DNA from: Paenibacillus cellulosilyticus
Lineage (GTDB): Bacteria; Bacillota; Bacilli; Paenibacillales; Paenibacillaceae
Assembly (NCBI RefSeq): GCF_003182255.1
Contig: NZ_QGTQ01000003.1
Span: forward strand, 339,306-403,305
Length of the DNA: 64,000 nucleotides
Direction: 5' to 3'
Under the pieces are notes generated by a model. It saw only the letters and a list, made by a program, of their open reading frames with translations. It had not been told where the DNA came from and did no database searches. Shown one piece after another: positions 7,565 through 18,065 of this stretch; position 1 is the first letter of the stretch, and each line of letters opens with the position of its first letter. The position numbers and the translations under genes were made by a program.

Positions 7565-10500
7565 CAATAAAGATAAGCTTCGCGTATACGAATATGCCAA
7601 ATCGCTCAATATGAGCAGTAAAGAAATTATTACGATCTTGAAACGGCTTAATTTGCCGGTGAATAATCATATGAGTGTCATGGAGAACAATATGGTCTCC
7701 AAGGTTGAAGGATTCTTTCGTGATATTAAACAAAGTGCCGCAGTTAAACGTGCCTCCGAAACAGCTACTGTATCTGCGGCGCCAACACCGAAACACCAGG
7801 ATAACCGAAAGGCGGCGCCTGCTGTAGAGCAAGCTGCAGCACAGCCGCAATCGGATCCAAACAAAAATCATTTACAGGATAGACAGGGGACTATGAATTC
7901 TATTAAAACGACAACGAACACAACCAACCAAGCAGGCGAACAACAGGAGCAGCGCAGCACCGAACAACGTAGTACTGAACAGCAAGCTCCAAGTCAACAG
8001 AATACGAATAGTACGCAAGGCGGCAATCGCGGACCAGGCCAAGGCGGCGGATACCGCGGCCAAGGCGGTCAAGGCGGTAATCGTGGACCAGGTCAAGGCG
8101 GCGGTGGATACCGTGGTCAAGGCGGCGGCCAAGGAGGCCAAGGCGGCGGTGGATATCGCGGTCAAGGCGGCGGTCAAGGAGGCCAAGGCGGCGGTGGATA
8201 CCGCGGTCAAGGCGGCGGCCAAGGAGGCCAAGGCGGCGGTGGATACCGTGGTCAAGGCGGCGGTCAAGGAGGCCAAGGCGGCGGTGGATACCGTGGTCAA
8301 GGCGGCGGTCAAGGAGGCCAAGGCGGTCAAGGCGGCGGCGGATATCGCGGCGGTCAAGGCGGCGGCCAAGGAGGCCAAGGTGGTCAAGGCGGCGGATATC
8401 GCGGTCAGAGCGGCCAAGGTGGTCAAGGAGGCCAAGGCGGTGGATACCGCGGTGGTCAAGGCGGTCAAGGTGGCGGTCAAGGTAGACCAGCCGGCCAAGG
8501 CGGCGGATTCCGTGGTGGTCAAGGTGGCGGCCAAGGCGGCGCAGGCAGACCAGCAGGTCAAGGCGGCGGCGGTCGTCCGTCATTTGGCGGCGGCGGCGCA
8601 CCTGGCGGTGGCGCACGCGGCGGCGCTTCAAGCGCGCCATCCCAAAGCTCACGTTCTGAGAACAGCGGTGCTTCCAGCAACTGGGCTTCGAGAAAAGGAA
8701 ATCAAAAAAACCACAACAATAACAACAATGGTGGCCGACGCTTCGACGATGATAACAAAGGCGGCTTCCGTTCACCTCGTGGCGGCAAAGGCGGCAGAAA
8801 CAACCGCGGAGCTAGCAACCAGCCTCCACGTGAGAAAATCGACAACACGCCGAAGAAAATTATCGTTCGTGGTTCGATGACGGTTGGCGAGTTGGCAAAA
8901 TTGCTCCATAAGGATGCTTCAGAAGTTATCAAGAAGCTGATCTTTATGGGGGTAATGGCAACAATTAACCAAGAAGTTGATCTCGATACGATCCAACTGA
9001 TCGCAACAGAGATGGGCGTCGAGGAAGTCGAAGTGAAGATCCGCGTTGAAGAAGACCAATTCGAAACAGTCGAAGAGGTTGATGACGAGGCAGATCTGGA
9101 AGCACGTCCACCGGTTGTAACGATCATGGGTCACGTTGACCATGGTAAAACGACGCTGCTTGACGCGATTCGCCACACGAACGTTACGGGCGGAGAAGCG
9201 GGCGGCATTACGCAGCACATCGGTGCATACCAAGTTGAAGTTCACGGCAAGAAAATTACGTTCCTTGATACACCAGGCCACGAAGCGTTCACGCTCATGC
9301 GCGCCCGCGGTGCTCAAGTAACGGATATTACGATTATCGTTGTCGCAGCAGACGACGGCGTCATGCCGCAGACGGTTGAAGCAGTCAACCATGCGAAGGC
9401 AGCAGGCGTACCGATTATCGTTGCCGTTAACAAAATCGATAAACCGGAAGCAAATCCGGATAAAATTAAACAAGAACTCACCGAGTACGGCCTTGTACCA
9501 GAGGAATGGGGCGGCGACACGATCTTCGTCAACCTGTCCGCGAAGCAGCGGATCAACCTCGAAGGTCTGCTTGAGATGATTTTGCTCGTAGCTGAAGTGA
9601 ACGACTACAAAGCGAACCCGAACAAACGTGCTCGCGGTACCGTTCTCGAGGCAGAGCTTGATAAAGGCAAAGGCCCTGTTGCACGTATCCTCGTTCAGCA
9701 TGGTACGCTTAAAGTCGGCGATGCATTTATTGCCGGCAACAGCTTCGGCCGCGTTCGCGCAATGGTGAACGATAAAGGCCGTCGTCTGAAGGAAGTGGGA
9801 CCTTCGACACCTGTCGAAATTACCGGTCTGACGGAAGTTCCACTTGCAGGCGATCCGTTCCTCGCGTACGAGGACGAGCGCAAAGCACGTCAAATTGCGG
9901 AAACGCGTATGACGAAGGCGCGTCAGTCGGAGCTTACGACGACGACACGCGTAACGCTTGATGATTTGTTCCAGCATATTAAAGACGGCGAGATCAAAGA
10001 TCTTAATGTCATTATCAAGGGCGACGTACAAGGCTCCGTTGAGGCTCTCAAAGGCGCACTAGCGAAAATCGACATCGAAGGCGTACGTGTTCGTGTCATT
10101 CACAGCGGCGCAGGTGCAATTACGGAATCCGATATTAACCTTGCTTCGGCATCGAATGCGATCGTTATCGGCTTCAACGTTCGTCCAGAGGCACAGGCAG
10201 CTGCTCAAGCTGAGCATGAGAAGGTCGATGTTCGTCTGCATAACATTATTTACAATGTTATCGATGAGATCGAGCATGCAATGAAGGGCATGTTGGACCC
10301 AATCTTCAAAGAAGTTGTTATTGGTCACGCAGAAGTGCGCATGCTAATCAAAGTGACCAAAGTCGGCACGATCGCCGGAAGCATGGTTACTGATGGTAAA
10401 ATGCAACGCAACGCAGAAGCACGCGTTACACGCGGAGGCAAAGTCATTTTCACAGGCAAAATTGACTCGCTCAAGCGCTTTAAGGATGATGTCAAGGAAG

Positions 10501-10601
10501 TCGCGCAAGGCTACGAGTGCGGTATCTCGCTCGACAAGTTTAACGACATTCTAGAAGGGGACATCATCGAAGCCTACGTGATGGAAAAGGTAGAGAGGTG
10601 A
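7536..10601 (+). CDS. infB: Translation initiation factor IF-2
   Basis: IF-2 is the GTPase that places fMet-tRNA on the 30S subunit and promotes 70S joining. The 1021-residue protein has an IF2-N motif at the start ([18 protein letters not shown]), a very long low-complexity region, a second IF2-N-like segment (near 450-500), and the G domain with GHVDHGKTT (about 532-540), DTPGHE and NKID, then domains II to IV. Start is TTG 7536, seven bases after GGAGGTGG and overlapping ylxQ. The linker, about residues 160-370, is Gly-rich with GGYRGQ repeats, making this protein about 300 residues longer than B. subtilis IF-2. Confidence 0.97.
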   Translation: MTKQPDSKDNNKDKLRVYEYAKSLNMSSKEIITILKRLNLPVNNHMSVMENNMVSKVEGFFRDIKQSAAVKRASETATVSAAPTPKHQDNRKAAPAVEQAAAQPQSDPNKNHLQDRQGTMNSIKTTTNTTNQAGEQQEQRSTEQRSTEQQAPSQQNTNSTQGGNRGPGQGGGYRGQGGQGGNRGPGQGGGGYRGQGGGQGGQGGGGYRGQGGGQGGQGGGGYRGQGGGQGGQGGGGYRGQGGGQGGQGGGGYRGQGGGQGGQGGQGGGGYRGGQGGGQGGQGGQGGGYRGQSGQGGQGGQGGGYRGGQGGQGGGQGRPAGQGGGFRGGQGGGQGGAGRPAGQGGGGRPSFGGGGAPGGGARGGASSAPSQSSRSENSGASSNWASRKGNQKNHNNNNNGGRRFDDDNKGGFRSPRGGKGGRNNRGASNQPPREKIDNTPKKIIVRGSMTVGELAKLLHKDASEVIKKLIFMGVMATINQEVDLDTIQLIATEMGVEEVEVKIRVEEDQFETVEEVDDEADLEARPPVVTIMGHVDHGKTTLLDAIRHTNVTGGEAGGITQHIGAYQVEVHGKKITFLDTPGHEAFTLMRARGAQVTDITIIVVAADDGVMPQTVEAVNHAKAAGVPIIVAVNKIDKPEANPDKIKQELTEYGLVPEEWGGDTIFVNLSAKQRINLEGLLEMILLVAEVNDYKANPNKRARGTVLEAELDKGKGPVARILVQHGTLKVGDAFIAGNSFGRVRAMVNDKGRRLKEVGPSTPVEITGLTEVPLAGDPFLAYEDERKARQIAETRMTKARQSELTTTTRVTLDDLFQHIKDGEIKDLNVIIKGDVQGSVEALKGALAKIDIEGVRVRVIHSGAGAITESDINLASASNAIVIGFNVRPEAQAAAQAEHEKVDVRLHNIIYNVIDEIEHAMKGMLDPIFKEVVIGHAEVRMLIKVTKVGTIAGSMVTDGKMQRNAEARVTRGGKVIFTGKIDSLKRFKDDVKEVAQGYECGISLDKFNDILEGDIIEAYVMEKVER
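8010..8640 (+). repeat. 45-bp-period coding repeat in infB
   Basis: The DNA encoding the IF-2 linker is built from near-identical 45-bp units (15 residues of the type [15 protein letters not shown]). The cleanest units start near 8096, 8141, 8186, 8231 and 8276; after that the pattern becomes irregular. Synonymous differences between units (GGC/GGT/GGA, CGC/CGT) show they are not all recent copies. Long open frames on the other strand or in other frames here are by-products of this composition. Confidence 0.9.
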
Positions 10602-10608
10602 TCGCTTA

Positions 10609-10965
10609 ATGGCTAAAATCCGAGTCGGACGGGTCGGCGAACAAATTAAAAAAGAGCTGAGCCAAATTATTCAATCGGAATTGAAGGATCCTCGCATCGG
10701 ATTCATTACGGTTACTGGTGTTGAAGTGACGAATGATTTGTCCCAAGCCAAAGTGTTCCTTAGTGTATTGGGAAGCGAAGAGCAGAAGGAAGAATCGCTG
10801 AAGGCCATTGCAAAAGGCACAGGCTTCATTCGCTCGGAGCTGGGCAAGCGGATGCGTCTGCGCCATACGCCAGATCTCGTATTCAAATTTGATGCGAGTA
10901 TCGAATATGGCAGCCGTATTGAGTCGCTGCTTGAACAGATCAATCGCGGGGAACGACACGTATGA
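10609..10965 (+). CDS. rbfA: 30S ribosome-binding factor RbfA
   Basis: RbfA binds the 30S neck region and helps mature the 5' end of 16S rRNA, with a role in cold adaptation. The 118-residue product begins [20 protein letters not shown] and contains the KH-like core, including [20 protein letters not shown] 10609 follows GAGAGGTG, which overlaps the infB stop codon. Its stop overlaps the nrnA start by 4 nt (ATGA), so the two are probably translationally coupled. Confidence 0.96.
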   Translation: MAKIRVGRVGEQIKKELSQIIQSELKDPRIGFITVTGVEVTNDLSQAKVFLSVLGSEEQKEESLKAIAKGTGFIRSELGKRMRLRHTPDLVFKFDASIEYGSRIESLLEQINRGERHV

Positions 10966-11981
10966 CCAATCAGGCGATGCTCAGTTCGGAGAGCTACTCA
11001 GCTCTACTCGAGCAGGCATTGACGTTCATGCATGAGGGAGACGACTTTCTGGTCGTCTCTCACGTGCAACCTGACGGTGATGCAATTAGCTCGACTGTTG
11101 TTGTCGGATGGCTGCTGACTAAGCTTGGCAAACGTTTTACGCTAATCAACGAAGGGGAAGTTCCTTCGCGTCTTCAATTTCTAACTCTTACCGATACGAT
11201 TATTAATTACAGCAAGTCACAGCTGAATCGTAAGTTCAACCGCGTCATTGCTGTCGATTGTGCCGATTTTCGGCGTATCGGAGAAGTGGCGTCTTGTTTT
11301 TCTGAGGGCTATCAGCTTCTTAATATCGATCATCATCCAACGAATGACGCTTTCGGCGTTCATAATATTATTCATCCAGAAGCGGCAGCAACCGTTGAGA
11401 TTTTGTTTGATTTGTTAAGACATGCTGGTATTACACCGGATGAGCCGGCAGCAACTGCGATTTATACGGGCCTTCTGACGGATACGGGCGGTTTCCGATA
11501 TTCCAACACAACCTCACATGTCATGGAAATGGCTTCTGAGCTGCTTAAGCTTGGTGTGAACGGCCACTGGATCGCGGATTACTTGCTCGAGCGGATGACG
11601 ATGCCGCAGCTTAAGCTGCTTCAGCTTGGACTCAGCAGATTGACTTTTTCCGAAGATAATCGTATTGGCTGGTTATACATAGAAGCAAATGATCTCGCCC
11701 ACACTGGCGCTGCGCCTGAGGATCTTGAAGGATTGGTCAACTATGCGCGCAACGTTGATGGCGTAGAAGTTGGTATGCTGTTCAAGGAGCTTAAGAACGG
11801 TCATGTAAAAGTTAGCTTACGATCAGCCGGGTTGGTTGACGTAGCGGCTATTGCGCAATCGTTTGGTGGCGGCGGACATGTTCGTGCAGCTGGCTGCAAA
11901 CACGATGGGCCGCTGGAACAGTCAATGCTGCAATTGGTGGAAGCAGTGAGAAAAACTCTGTCGGGGCTTATTCAAGATTGA
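10962..11981 (+). CDS. nrnA: Bifunctional oligoribonuclease / PAP phosphatase NrnA
   Basis: NrnA degrades 2-5-mer nanoRNAs and dephosphorylates 3'-phosphoadenosine 5'-phosphate in Bacilli. The 339-residue protein is a DHH/DHHA1 enzyme: HVQPDGDAI binds metal near the N-terminus, the signature DHHP lies at about 123-126, and the DHHA1 domain ends with [11 protein letters not shown]. It overlaps rbfA by 4 nt and precedes truB, which matches the Bacillus order. The length is close to that of B. subtilis YtqI/NrnA family members. Confidence 0.93.
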   Translation: MTNQAMLSSESYSALLEQALTFMHEGDDFLVVSHVQPDGDAISSTVVVGWLLTKLGKRFTLINEGEVPSRLQFLTLTDTIINYSKSQLNRKFNRVIAVDCADFRRIGEVASCFSEGYQLLNIDHHPTNDAFGVHNIIHPEAAATVEILFDLLRHAGITPDEPAATAIYTGLLTDTGGFRYSNTTSHVMEMASELLKLGVNGHWIADYLLERMTMPQLKLLQLGLSRLTFSEDNRIGWLYIEANDLAHTGAAPEDLEGLVNYARNVDGVEVGMLFKELKNGHVKVSLRSAGLVDVAAIAQSFGGGGHVRAAGCKHDGPLEQSMLQLVEAVRKTLSGLIQD

Positions 11982-12026
11982 GCGGCCGCGCATAGACGAT
12001 GTGGAACGAAAGGCGTTGAACGATTG

Positions 12027-12935
12027 ATGGATGGCATATTGGCGGTATGGAAGCCAGCTGGTTGGACAAGCCATGACGTTGTGGCGAAGGTGCGGGGCAT
12101 TACGCGAGAGCGGCGCATCGGACATGCAGGCACGCTCGATCCCCAAGTTACAGGCGTACTGCCGCTTTGCATCGGACGCGCGACGCGTGTCGTCGAATAC
12201 TTGCAAGAACAGCCTAAAGCTTATCAAGCTGTATTGCAGCTCGGCGTGGCGACGGATACCGAGGATATGACAGGAACACCTATAGAGGAAGTTGATGAGG
12301 TCTCGGTTACAGAAGAACAAGTAAACGAGGTGCTCGCTTCATTCATTGGTGAAATCGATCAAATACCGCCGATGTATTCAGCGGTTAAGGTCGATGGACA
12401 ACGTTTGTACGATCTAGCAAGACAAGGGGTAACGATAGAACGCAAATCGCGTAAGGTTACGATCTATAGCATTAATTTGCTCGGGTTTGAACAAGATGCA
12501 AGAAGACCTCGCATTCGGTTCGACGTACATTGCTCAAAAGGCACCTATATTCGCACCTTGTGTGTCGATATCGGTAAACGTCTTGGCGTACCAGCTTCGA
12601 TGGCAGAGCTTGTCCGTACAATGTCGGCAGGGTTTACTGAGGAGCATTGCCTAACGCTTGAAGAGGTTGCAAGCTTACAGGCAGATGGCCTGCTGCAATC
12701 GAAGCTAATGTCTGCGGATGCTGCACTTGTTCATATGCCGAAGGTCGTTGTAAAGCAGATTGCGGCTAAGAATGCGCTGCAAGGACAAAAAATTGCTGCG
12801 CATCGTCTTCTCAGCGAGAATTCGCTCTTACCTAAACAGTCTGTTCGATTGTATGATGAGGATGATCGTTTTCTTGGCGTATTCGAATGGAATGCCGAGG
12901 CACGGCTATTGTCTCCTGTCAAAGTATTTAATTAA
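12027..12935 (+). CDS. truB: tRNA pseudouridine(55) synthase TruB
   Basis: TruB converts U55 in the T-loop of elongator tRNAs to pseudouridine. The 302-residue protein opens MDGILAVWKPAGWTSHD and has the catalytic motif GHAGTLDP with D38 as the conserved aspartate, then YSAVKVDGQRLYDLAR and a C-terminal PUA-like extension. I use ATG 12027; the TTG immediately before it is in frame and cannot be excluded. The gene follows nrnA by 45 bp and precedes ribF by 41 bp, the usual truB-ribF pairing. Confidence 0.95.
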   Translation: MDGILAVWKPAGWTSHDVVAKVRGITRERRIGHAGTLDPQVTGVLPLCIGRATRVVEYLQEQPKAYQAVLQLGVATDTEDMTGTPIEEVDEVSVTEEQVNEVLASFIGEIDQIPPMYSAVKVDGQRLYDLARQGVTIERKSRKVTIYSINLLGFEQDARRPRIRFDVHCSKGTYIRTLCVDIGKRLGVPASMAELVRTMSAGFTEEHCLTLEEVASLQADGLLQSKLMSADAALVHMPKVVVKQIAAKNALQGQKIAAHRLLSENSLLPKQSVRLYDEDDRFLGVFEWNAEARLLSPVKVFN

Positions 12936-12976
12936 CAATACGACAGAATTTGAACAGAATTGCGGGTGTTTGTGCT

Positions 12977-13963
12977 ATGGAACTGATCTCCATCGGTTTT
13001 CCGTTATCCGATTCGAAGTTAGCTTCGAAGGACGAGCAGCTGTCTATTGCGATCGGTCATTTTGACGGAGTCCACAAAGGACATCAGAACGTAATCAAGC
13101 GTGCAGTTGATGCCGCTCGCCAGCAAGGGCTGAAATCGGCCGTCATGACTTTTCATCCTCACCCGAAAGCAGTGCTCGGGCAGGGCGAGCAGTACTTCAG
13201 CTGTTTAACACCGCTTGAGAGCAAGCTGGCTCAATTCGAGGCGCTTGGTGTTGACTATGTGTTCGTTATGAAGTTTGATCATAGCTTCGCCAGTATTTCT
13301 CCTGAACGATTTGTATCGGAGGTACTCGTACCACTCGGCGTTCGCCATACGGTGGTCGGATTTGACTTCCGCTACGGCAGTCGAGGTGCAGGGGATGCTC
13401 AGATGCTTGGAACGTTAGGGAGCGAACAGGGGCTTACAACGGAGGTTGTTGAGCCACTGCTCTTACAGGGTCAGAAGATCAGCAGCACCTACGTACGCGA
13501 AGCGCTGGATCAAGGGAATATGGCACTTGTTGAAGACCTGCTTGGTCGGTCATATGAGGTTGAAGGCGTTGTCGTGCATGGTCATGCTCGGGGTCGACTG
13601 ATTGGCTTCCCGACAGCTAACGTAGGGCTGACCCAGCCATACATTACACCACGGCTTGGCGTATATGCCGCACAGGTTGTCATTGGTGGTCAAGTTTATC
13701 CAGCTGTTCTGAATCATGGGATGAAGCCGACATTCAAGGATGGGGAGAAGGCGCCAGTGCTCGAAGCTCATCTTATCGGATTTTCCGGTGATTTGTATGA
13801 TCAGTCGATACGAATTCGATTTATTTCGTTCATTCGTCCAGAGCATAAATTTGCCTCCGTCGATGAGTTGATTGCACAAATTGGCCGCGACCGTGATGAA
13901 GCGGCTGCACAGCTTGAAGAGCTTCAATCGAAAGAAGCGTCGCCGGTTAGTCGTAACCTATAA
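12977..13963 (+). CDS. ribF: Bifunctional riboflavin kinase / FAD synthetase RibF
   Basis: RibF phosphorylates riboflavin to FMN and adenylylates FMN to FAD. The 328-residue protein has an N-terminal nucleotidyltransferase domain (IGHFDGVHKGHQ, MTFHPHPKAVLG, KISSTYVREAL) and a C-terminal riboflavin kinase domain (HGHARGRLIGFPTANV, GVYAA, VLEAHLIGF). ATG 12977 matches the family N-terminus; an in-frame TTG at 12950 would add nine residues, and neither site has a strong Shine-Dalgarno. It is probably the last gene of the rimP-to-ribF transcription unit, because rpsO has its own promoter. Confidence 0.95.
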   Translation: MELISIGFPLSDSKLASKDEQLSIAIGHFDGVHKGHQNVIKRAVDAARQQGLKSAVMTFHPHPKAVLGQGEQYFSCLTPLESKLAQFEALGVDYVFVMKFDHSFASISPERFVSEVLVPLGVRHTVVGFDFRYGSRGAGDAQMLGTLGSEQGLTTEVVEPLLLQGQKISSTYVREALDQGNMALVEDLLGRSYEVEGVVVHGHARGRLIGFPTANVGLTQPYITPRLGVYAAQVVIGGQVYPAVLNHGMKPTFKDGEKAPVLEAHLIGFSGDLYDQSIRIRFISFIRPEHKFASVDELIAQIGRDRDEAAAQLEELQSKEASPVSRNL

Positions 13964-13990
13964 TGTGACGGAATGCACAAGCAACGGCAG

Positions 13991-14020
13991 TTTACATGGG
14001 CCATGCTTTTGTGCTATACT
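13991..14020 (+). promoter_or_regulatory. SigA promoter of rpsO
   Basis: TTTACA (13991-13996) and TATACT (14015-14020) are 18 bp apart with an extended -10 TGC. The roughly 120-nt leader that follows contains TGCTG and GACAG paired with CTGTC and CAGCA, then a CACCGGCGGTG hairpin. Such a leader is consistent with S15 autoregulation, known for rpsO in other bacteria but not proven here. Confidence 0.75.
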
Positions 14021-14147
14021 GTAACACGTTGCTGCTTACATGGACAGTTTTCGCTGTCGATACAGCACAGGAACCTTAGCTTGGTTATTCGCTCTCACCG
14101 GCGGTGACGAGGCTGATGGCGATTATTTGATTAGGAGGTGAACTAGG

Positions 14148-14417
14148 ATGGCAATCACGCAAGAGCGTAAGAATGAAATTATCGAAACGCACAAGAAACA
14201 CGCGAGCGATACGGGATCCCCAGAGGTTCAAGTCGCTATCCTTACGGAAAACATCGTTAACTTGACGAACCACCTGCGGACGCACAAGAAGGACCACCAC
14301 TCCCGCCGCGGTTTGCTCAAGATGGTAGGCCAACGCCGTAAACTGCTGGCATACCTGAAGAACAACGACGTTAAACGTTACAGCGCATTGATCGAAAAAC
14401 TCGGCCTTCGCCGATAA
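14148..14417 (+). CDS. rpsO: 30S ribosomal protein S15
   Basis: S15 is a primary binder of the 16S rRNA central domain. The 89-residue product has the full family sequence, including [19 protein letters not shown], the [12 protein letters not shown] loop and C-terminal [12 protein letters not shown] 14148 follows AGGAGGTGA. It has its own promoter and structured leader, and a strong terminator separates it from pnp. The rpsO-pnp order is widely conserved. Confidence 0.98.
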   Translation: MAITQERKNEIIETHKKHASDTGSPEVQVAILTENIVNLTNHLRTHKKDHHSRRGLLKMVGQRRKLLAYLKNNDVKRYSALIEKLGLRR

Positions 14418-14424
14418 GCATCGA

Positions 14425-14484
14425 AAAAAGCAACCTAGCCTTTCTTCGGTCCGACAAACGGGCGGATGTGGCAGGTTGCTTTTT
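14425..14484 (+). terminator. Rho-independent terminator after rpsO
   Basis: AAAAAGCAACCT (14425-14436) pairs with AGGTTGCTTTTT (14473-14484) across a structured 36-nt loop. The 3' arm ends in the T-run. Confidence 0.85.
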
Positions 14485-14554
14485 GTAATGTTAAAGAAAT
14501 CTGAATTGTTTGCCATGTATGCATGATTCATGCAACATGGTCAGGAGGGATAGT

Positions 14555-16660
14555 ATGCTGCAAAAAGTGGAAATGTCGCTTGGTGGACGCCCGCTCGTGC
14601 TGGAAACAGGACGTTTGGCTAAACAGGCGAATGCTGCTGTAACGGTTCGTTACGGCGAAACAGTCGTGCTTTGTACGGTTACCGCTTCTTCGGAACCGAA
14701 GGACCTCGACTTCTTCCCATTGACTGTAAACTACGAAGAAAAGCTGTATGCAGTCGGTAAAATTCCAGGTGGTTTCATCAAACGTGAAGGCCGTCCGAGC
14801 GAGAAAGCGATTTTGTCGAGCCGTCTGACGGACCGTCCAATTCGCCCATTGTTCCCAGAAGGCTTCCGTAACGATGTTCAAATCGTTAATTTGGTTATGA
14901 GCGTCGATCAAGACTGCTCGCCAGAAATCGCTGCAATGATCGGTACGTCTGCTGCGTTGTCGATCTCCGATGTTCCATTCAATGGTCCAATCGGCGGTGT
15001 TGTCGTTGGCCGTATTGATGGTCAATTCATCATCAACCCAACGGTTGAGCAAGAAGCAGCAAGCGATATTTTTGTTGTCGTATCGGGTACGCGCGATGCG
15101 ATCATGATGGTGGAAGCAGAAGCGAATGAAGTGCCAGAGAGCGTCATGCTTGAAGCTATCATGTTCGGCCACGATGAGATCCGCAATATCGTTGCGACGA
15201 TTGAAGAACTGCAATCGATTGCTGGTAAAGACAAGATGGAAGTGAAGCTGCATGCTGTTGACGGTACGGTCAACGAAGCGGTTCGCGCCTATGCTTCTGA
15301 ACGTCTGAACGAAGCGATTCGTATTCCTGAGAAGCATGCTCGCCAAGAGGCGATTGACGCTATCAACGTGGAGACGGTTGCCCACTTCAACGAAGTATAT
15401 GCTGAGACACCGGAATTCATGGACGACGTGAAAGAAGTACTTTATGACATCGTCAAAGAAGAAGTACGTCGTCTCATTACGCATGATAAAATCCGTCCTG
15501 ACGGCCGTGCGCTTAATGAGATTCGTCCGATCGAGTGCGATACGTCCTTGCTGCCACGTACTCACGGTTCGGGTCTGTTCACACGTGGTCAAACGCAGGC
15601 GCTTAGCATTTGTACGCTTGGTGCGCTTGGTGATGTACAAATTCTCGATGGCATCTCGCCAGAAGAATCCAAACGTTTCATGCACCATTATAACTTCCCG
15701 CCGTTCTCCGTTGGCGAAGCACGTCCTCTTCGTGCTCCAGGCCGTCGCGAAATCGGTCACGGTGCACTCGGTGAGCGCGCTCTGTCGAAAGTTATTCCGC
15801 CTGAATCTGAATTCCCATACACGATCCGTCTCGTATCCGAGGTTCTTGAATCGAACGGCTCGACATCACAAGCAAGTATTTGCGCAAGCACGCTTGCAAT
15901 GATGGACGCAGGGGTTCCGATAAAAGCACCGGTAGCCGGCATTGCAATGGGTCTGATTAAAGACGGTGATCACTTCTCAATCCTGTCCGACATTCAAGGG
16001 ATGGAAGACCACCTCGGCGATATGGACTTCAAAGTTGCAGGTACGGCAGCTGGCGTAACGGCAATTCAAATGGACATTAAGATCGACGGTATCGACCGTG
16101 CGATTCTGACGCAGGCACTTGATCAAGCACGCGAAGGCCGTATGCACATCCTTGGCAAAATGCTTGAAGTAATTAACGAGCCGCGCAAAAACCTGTCAAA
16201 ATACGCACCGAAGATTATGACGCTTCGCATTAATCCGGACAAGATCCGTGATGTAATCGGCGCAGGCGGCAAAATCATCAACAAAATCATCGAAGAGACG
16301 GGTGTCAAAATCGACATCGAGCAGGACGGCATGGTGTACATCGCTTCTTCTAATGAAGAGATGAACCAGAAAGCTCGTTCGATTATCGAAGGCATCGTCC
16401 GCGAAGTTGTTGTTGGCGAAATCTACCTCGGTACGGTAAAACGGATTGAGAAATTCGGCGCATTCGTCGAAATCCTGCCGAACAAGGACGGTCTCGTTCA
16501 CATTTCGCAAGTATCGACTGAGCGTATTGCGAAGATCGAGGACGTGCTGAAGATTGGCGATCAAATTACGGTTAAAGTAACAGAGATCGACCAACAAGGC
16601 CGCATCAATCTGTCGCGCAAAGCAGTACTGACGCAGGAATCGGAAGTTTCCTCGCAATAA
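14555..16660 (+). CDS. pnp: Polyribonucleotide nucleotidyltransferase (PNPase)
   Basis: PNPase is the phosphorolytic 3'-5' exoribonuclease central to mRNA decay. The 701-residue protein has two RNase PH domains separated by a helical domain, then KH ([17 protein letters not shown]) and S1 ([27 protein letters not shown]) domains. The second RNase PH core carries [13 protein letters not shown] and [31 protein letters not shown] 14555 follows CAGGAGGGA; the 15 codons upstream are open but lack a ribosome site and family similarity. Confidence 0.98.
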   Translation: MLQKVEMSLGGRPLVLETGRLAKQANAAVTVRYGETVVLCTVTASSEPKDLDFFPLTVNYEEKLYAVGKIPGGFIKREGRPSEKAILSSRLTDRPIRPLFPEGFRNDVQIVNLVMSVDQDCSPEIAAMIGTSAALSISDVPFNGPIGGVVVGRIDGQFIINPTVEQEAASDIFVVVSGTRDAIMMVEAEANEVPESVMLEAIMFGHDEIRNIVATIEELQSIAGKDKMEVKLHAVDGTVNEAVRAYASERLNEAIRIPEKHARQEAIDAINVETVAHFNEVYAETPEFMDDVKEVLYDIVKEEVRRLITHDKIRPDGRALNEIRPIECDTSLLPRTHGSGLFTRGQTQALSICTLGALGDVQILDGISPEESKRFMHHYNFPPFSVGEARPLRAPGRREIGHGALGERALSKVIPPESEFPYTIRLVSEVLESNGSTSQASICASTLAMMDAGVPIKAPVAGIAMGLIKDGDHFSILSDIQGMEDHLGDMDFKVAGTAAGVTAIQMDIKIDGIDRAILTQALDQAREGRMHILGKMLEVINEPRKNLSKYAPKIMTLRINPDKIRDVIGAGGKIINKIIEETGVKIDIEQDGMVYIASSNEEMNQKARSIIEGIVREVVVGEIYLGTVKRIEKFGAFVEILPNKDGLVHISQVSTERIAKIEDVLKIGDQITVKVTEIDQQGRINLSRKAVLTQESEVSSQ

Positions 16661-16665
16661 GACGA

Positions 16666-16701
16666 CTGCGTGTGGTTCTAGGCATAGCCGAACTCACGCA
16701 G
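16666..16701 (+). other. Inverted repeat downstream of pnp
   Basis: CTGCGTG and GGTTC pair with GAAC and CACGCAG around an 11-nt loop, directly after the pnp stop. No T-run follows, so this may be a 3'-end stabilising hairpin rather than a terminator. Confidence 0.55.
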
Positions 16702-16754
16702 CGTTCTAATCATACGCATGTATGATGCAGCAGCATCTATAGCCTAAACGACGA

Positions 16755-16784
16755 AGAGCCAGATTTGATCTGTCTCTTTTTTTG
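16755..16784 (+). terminator. Terminator between pnp and the ylxY homologue
   Basis: An imperfect stem (AGAG, CAGA / TCTG, TCTCT) is followed by seven T residues. It probably ends the pnp transcript. Confidence 0.65.
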
Positions 16785-16878
16785 TTGGTTAAATTTATGA
16801 CTTAGTAAGGATTGGAACAACCGCATATTCTCGTCCCATTTCTCATACATTGTGAGCATGGGAAAGGTGGGAGTTCGG

Positions 16879-17868
16879 ATGAAGGTTGGCAAAGTTGCGG
16901 CGATGGCAGGATGTGTACTTGCTATCCTCGCTCTAGTGAAGCTTAACGAGCCTTTCAGTGAATACATACAAGCGATGCGGAGTACGGGCAGTCAAGTGGA
17001 GACCTCGTCTCCAGCCTACAGTGATCATACGAATGAGCGTTTACTTCAAGAAATTCGAAATGAGGCTGCGCAGCGGAACATAAAGCCGATCGATGCGAAG
17101 CTTGACCGTGTGTGGAAAGCAATTCCCGGCTATAACGGGCTTGAGGTAGATGTCGATCGTACGTATGCCGCCAATGTCAGCAATGATGCTGGTGCACCGT
17201 TAAAACTTTTTTATAAAGAAACCGCACCTGCCGTCAATTTGAATGATCTTGGTGCGCAGCCTGTATATCGCGGCAATCCGAATAAGCAAATGGTATCGCT
17301 GATGATCAATGTCGCATGGGGAAATGAATTTCTTGAGCCAATGCTGAAAACGCTAGAAGAAGAAAATGTGAAGGCTACTTTCTTCCTTGATGGCACATGG
17401 CTAAGAAATAATCCTGACCTAGCAAAGAAGATTCTAGCGGGAGGTCACGAGCTCTCCAACCATGCGTACAATCATCCGAATATGAGTACACTTAGCCGCG
17501 ATGCACAGTATCAGCAAATCGCGAAGACGGAGGCGCTCCTTGAATCTGTGCTGGGCGTGAAGGACAATCGTTGGTTCGCACCGCCATCTGGTGATTATAA
17601 TGGAACAACCGTATCGATCGCGCATTCACAGGGACTGCGAACCGTGCTGTGGACAATAGATACCATTGATTGGAGGAAACCGCCGGCTTCGACGATTTTG
17701 AGCCGAGTTCGCAATAAGCTGCAGCCAGGTGCGCTTATTCTCATGCATCCTACAGCTTCAACACGCGATGCGCTGCCTGATCTGATTAAAATGATTAAGT
17801 CGAAGGGCTATCAGCTTGGAACGGTCAGCGATACGTTATCACCAAAGCGTACGGACGCGGGCGGTTGA
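16879..17868 (+). CDS. ylxY: YlxY-type sporulation polysaccharide deacetylase, degenerate active site
   Basis: This is a NodB-domain protein of the YlxY sporulation family, located between pnp and mlpA as in B. subtilis. The 329-residue product has an N-terminal signal-anchor (about 5-25), a linker, and a NodB domain from about 145. The His motif HELSNHAYNHP is present. However, where active deacetylases carry a DD pair (TFDDG) this protein reads MINVAWGNE, so the usual catalytic and metal-ligating aspartates are absent. It may bind rather than deacetylate glycan. The C-terminal LILMHP motif is kept. ATG 16879 follows AAGGTGGGA; GTG 16852 and ATG 16858 upstream are less likely starts. Confidence 0.85.
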   Translation: MKVGKVAAMAGCVLAILALVKLNEPFSEYIQAMRSTGSQVETSSPAYSDHTNERLLQEIRNEAAQRNIKPIDAKLDRVWKAIPGYNGLEVDVDRTYAANVSNDAGAPLKLFYKETAPAVNLNDLGAQPVYRGNPNKQMVSLMINVAWGNEFLEPMLKTLEEENVKATFFLDGTWLRNNPDLAKKILAGGHELSNHAYNHPNMSTLSRDAQYQQIAKTEALLESVLGVKDNRWFAPPSGDYNGTTVSIAHSQGLRTVLWTIDTIDWRKPPASTILSRVRNKLQPGALILMHPTASTRDALPDLIKMIKSKGYQLGTVSDTLSPKRTDAGG

Positions 17869-17893
17869 GTGGTGTCACTTAATTTGTTATAGT
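17865..17893 (+). promoter_or_regulatory. SigA-like promoter of mlpA
   Basis: TTGAGT (17865-17870) and TATAGT (17888-17893) are 17 bp apart with an extended -10 TGT. The -35 box overlaps the ylxY stop codon. The predicted leader of mlpA would contain hairpin element copy b in antisense orientation. Confidence 0.65.
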
Positions 17894-17936
17894 GGTACTA
17901 TCTATTGAACGGTAGGACACTGCTCCTCGTGTCTAT

Positions 17937-18040
17937 GTTCAAATCCAACAAAGTATACGATTTCACCAATACTTAGTTTGGATTTTCCTGGGAAGAAATG
18001 CACTGTGCCGTTTGATGGACGTCTCAGTCGTTTCACCTTG
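17937..18040 (-). repeat. Two-hairpin intergenic element, copy b
   Basis: Read on the minus strand it begins CAAGGTGAAACGACTG, has GGCACAG in the first hairpin, then AAATCCAA (complement of 17978-17985) pairing with TTGGATTT (complement of 17941-17948) around a CTAAGTAT...ATACTTT hairpin. It aligns over its full length with the copies at 35321 and 42376. It sits inside the predicted mlpA leader, 10 bp before the AAGGAGG ribosome site. Confidence 0.85.
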
Positions 18041-18065
18041 CGTCAAAACGAAGGAGGACTCTTAA

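Noticed and set aside
7903-8880. Long open frames on the minus strand and in another plus frame across infB (Ala/Leu-rich or Arg/His-rich)
   Set aside because: They arise from the 45-bp repeat, which is open in several frames. They have repetitive, implausible composition and no ribosome sites, and the infB frame is clearly the coding one.
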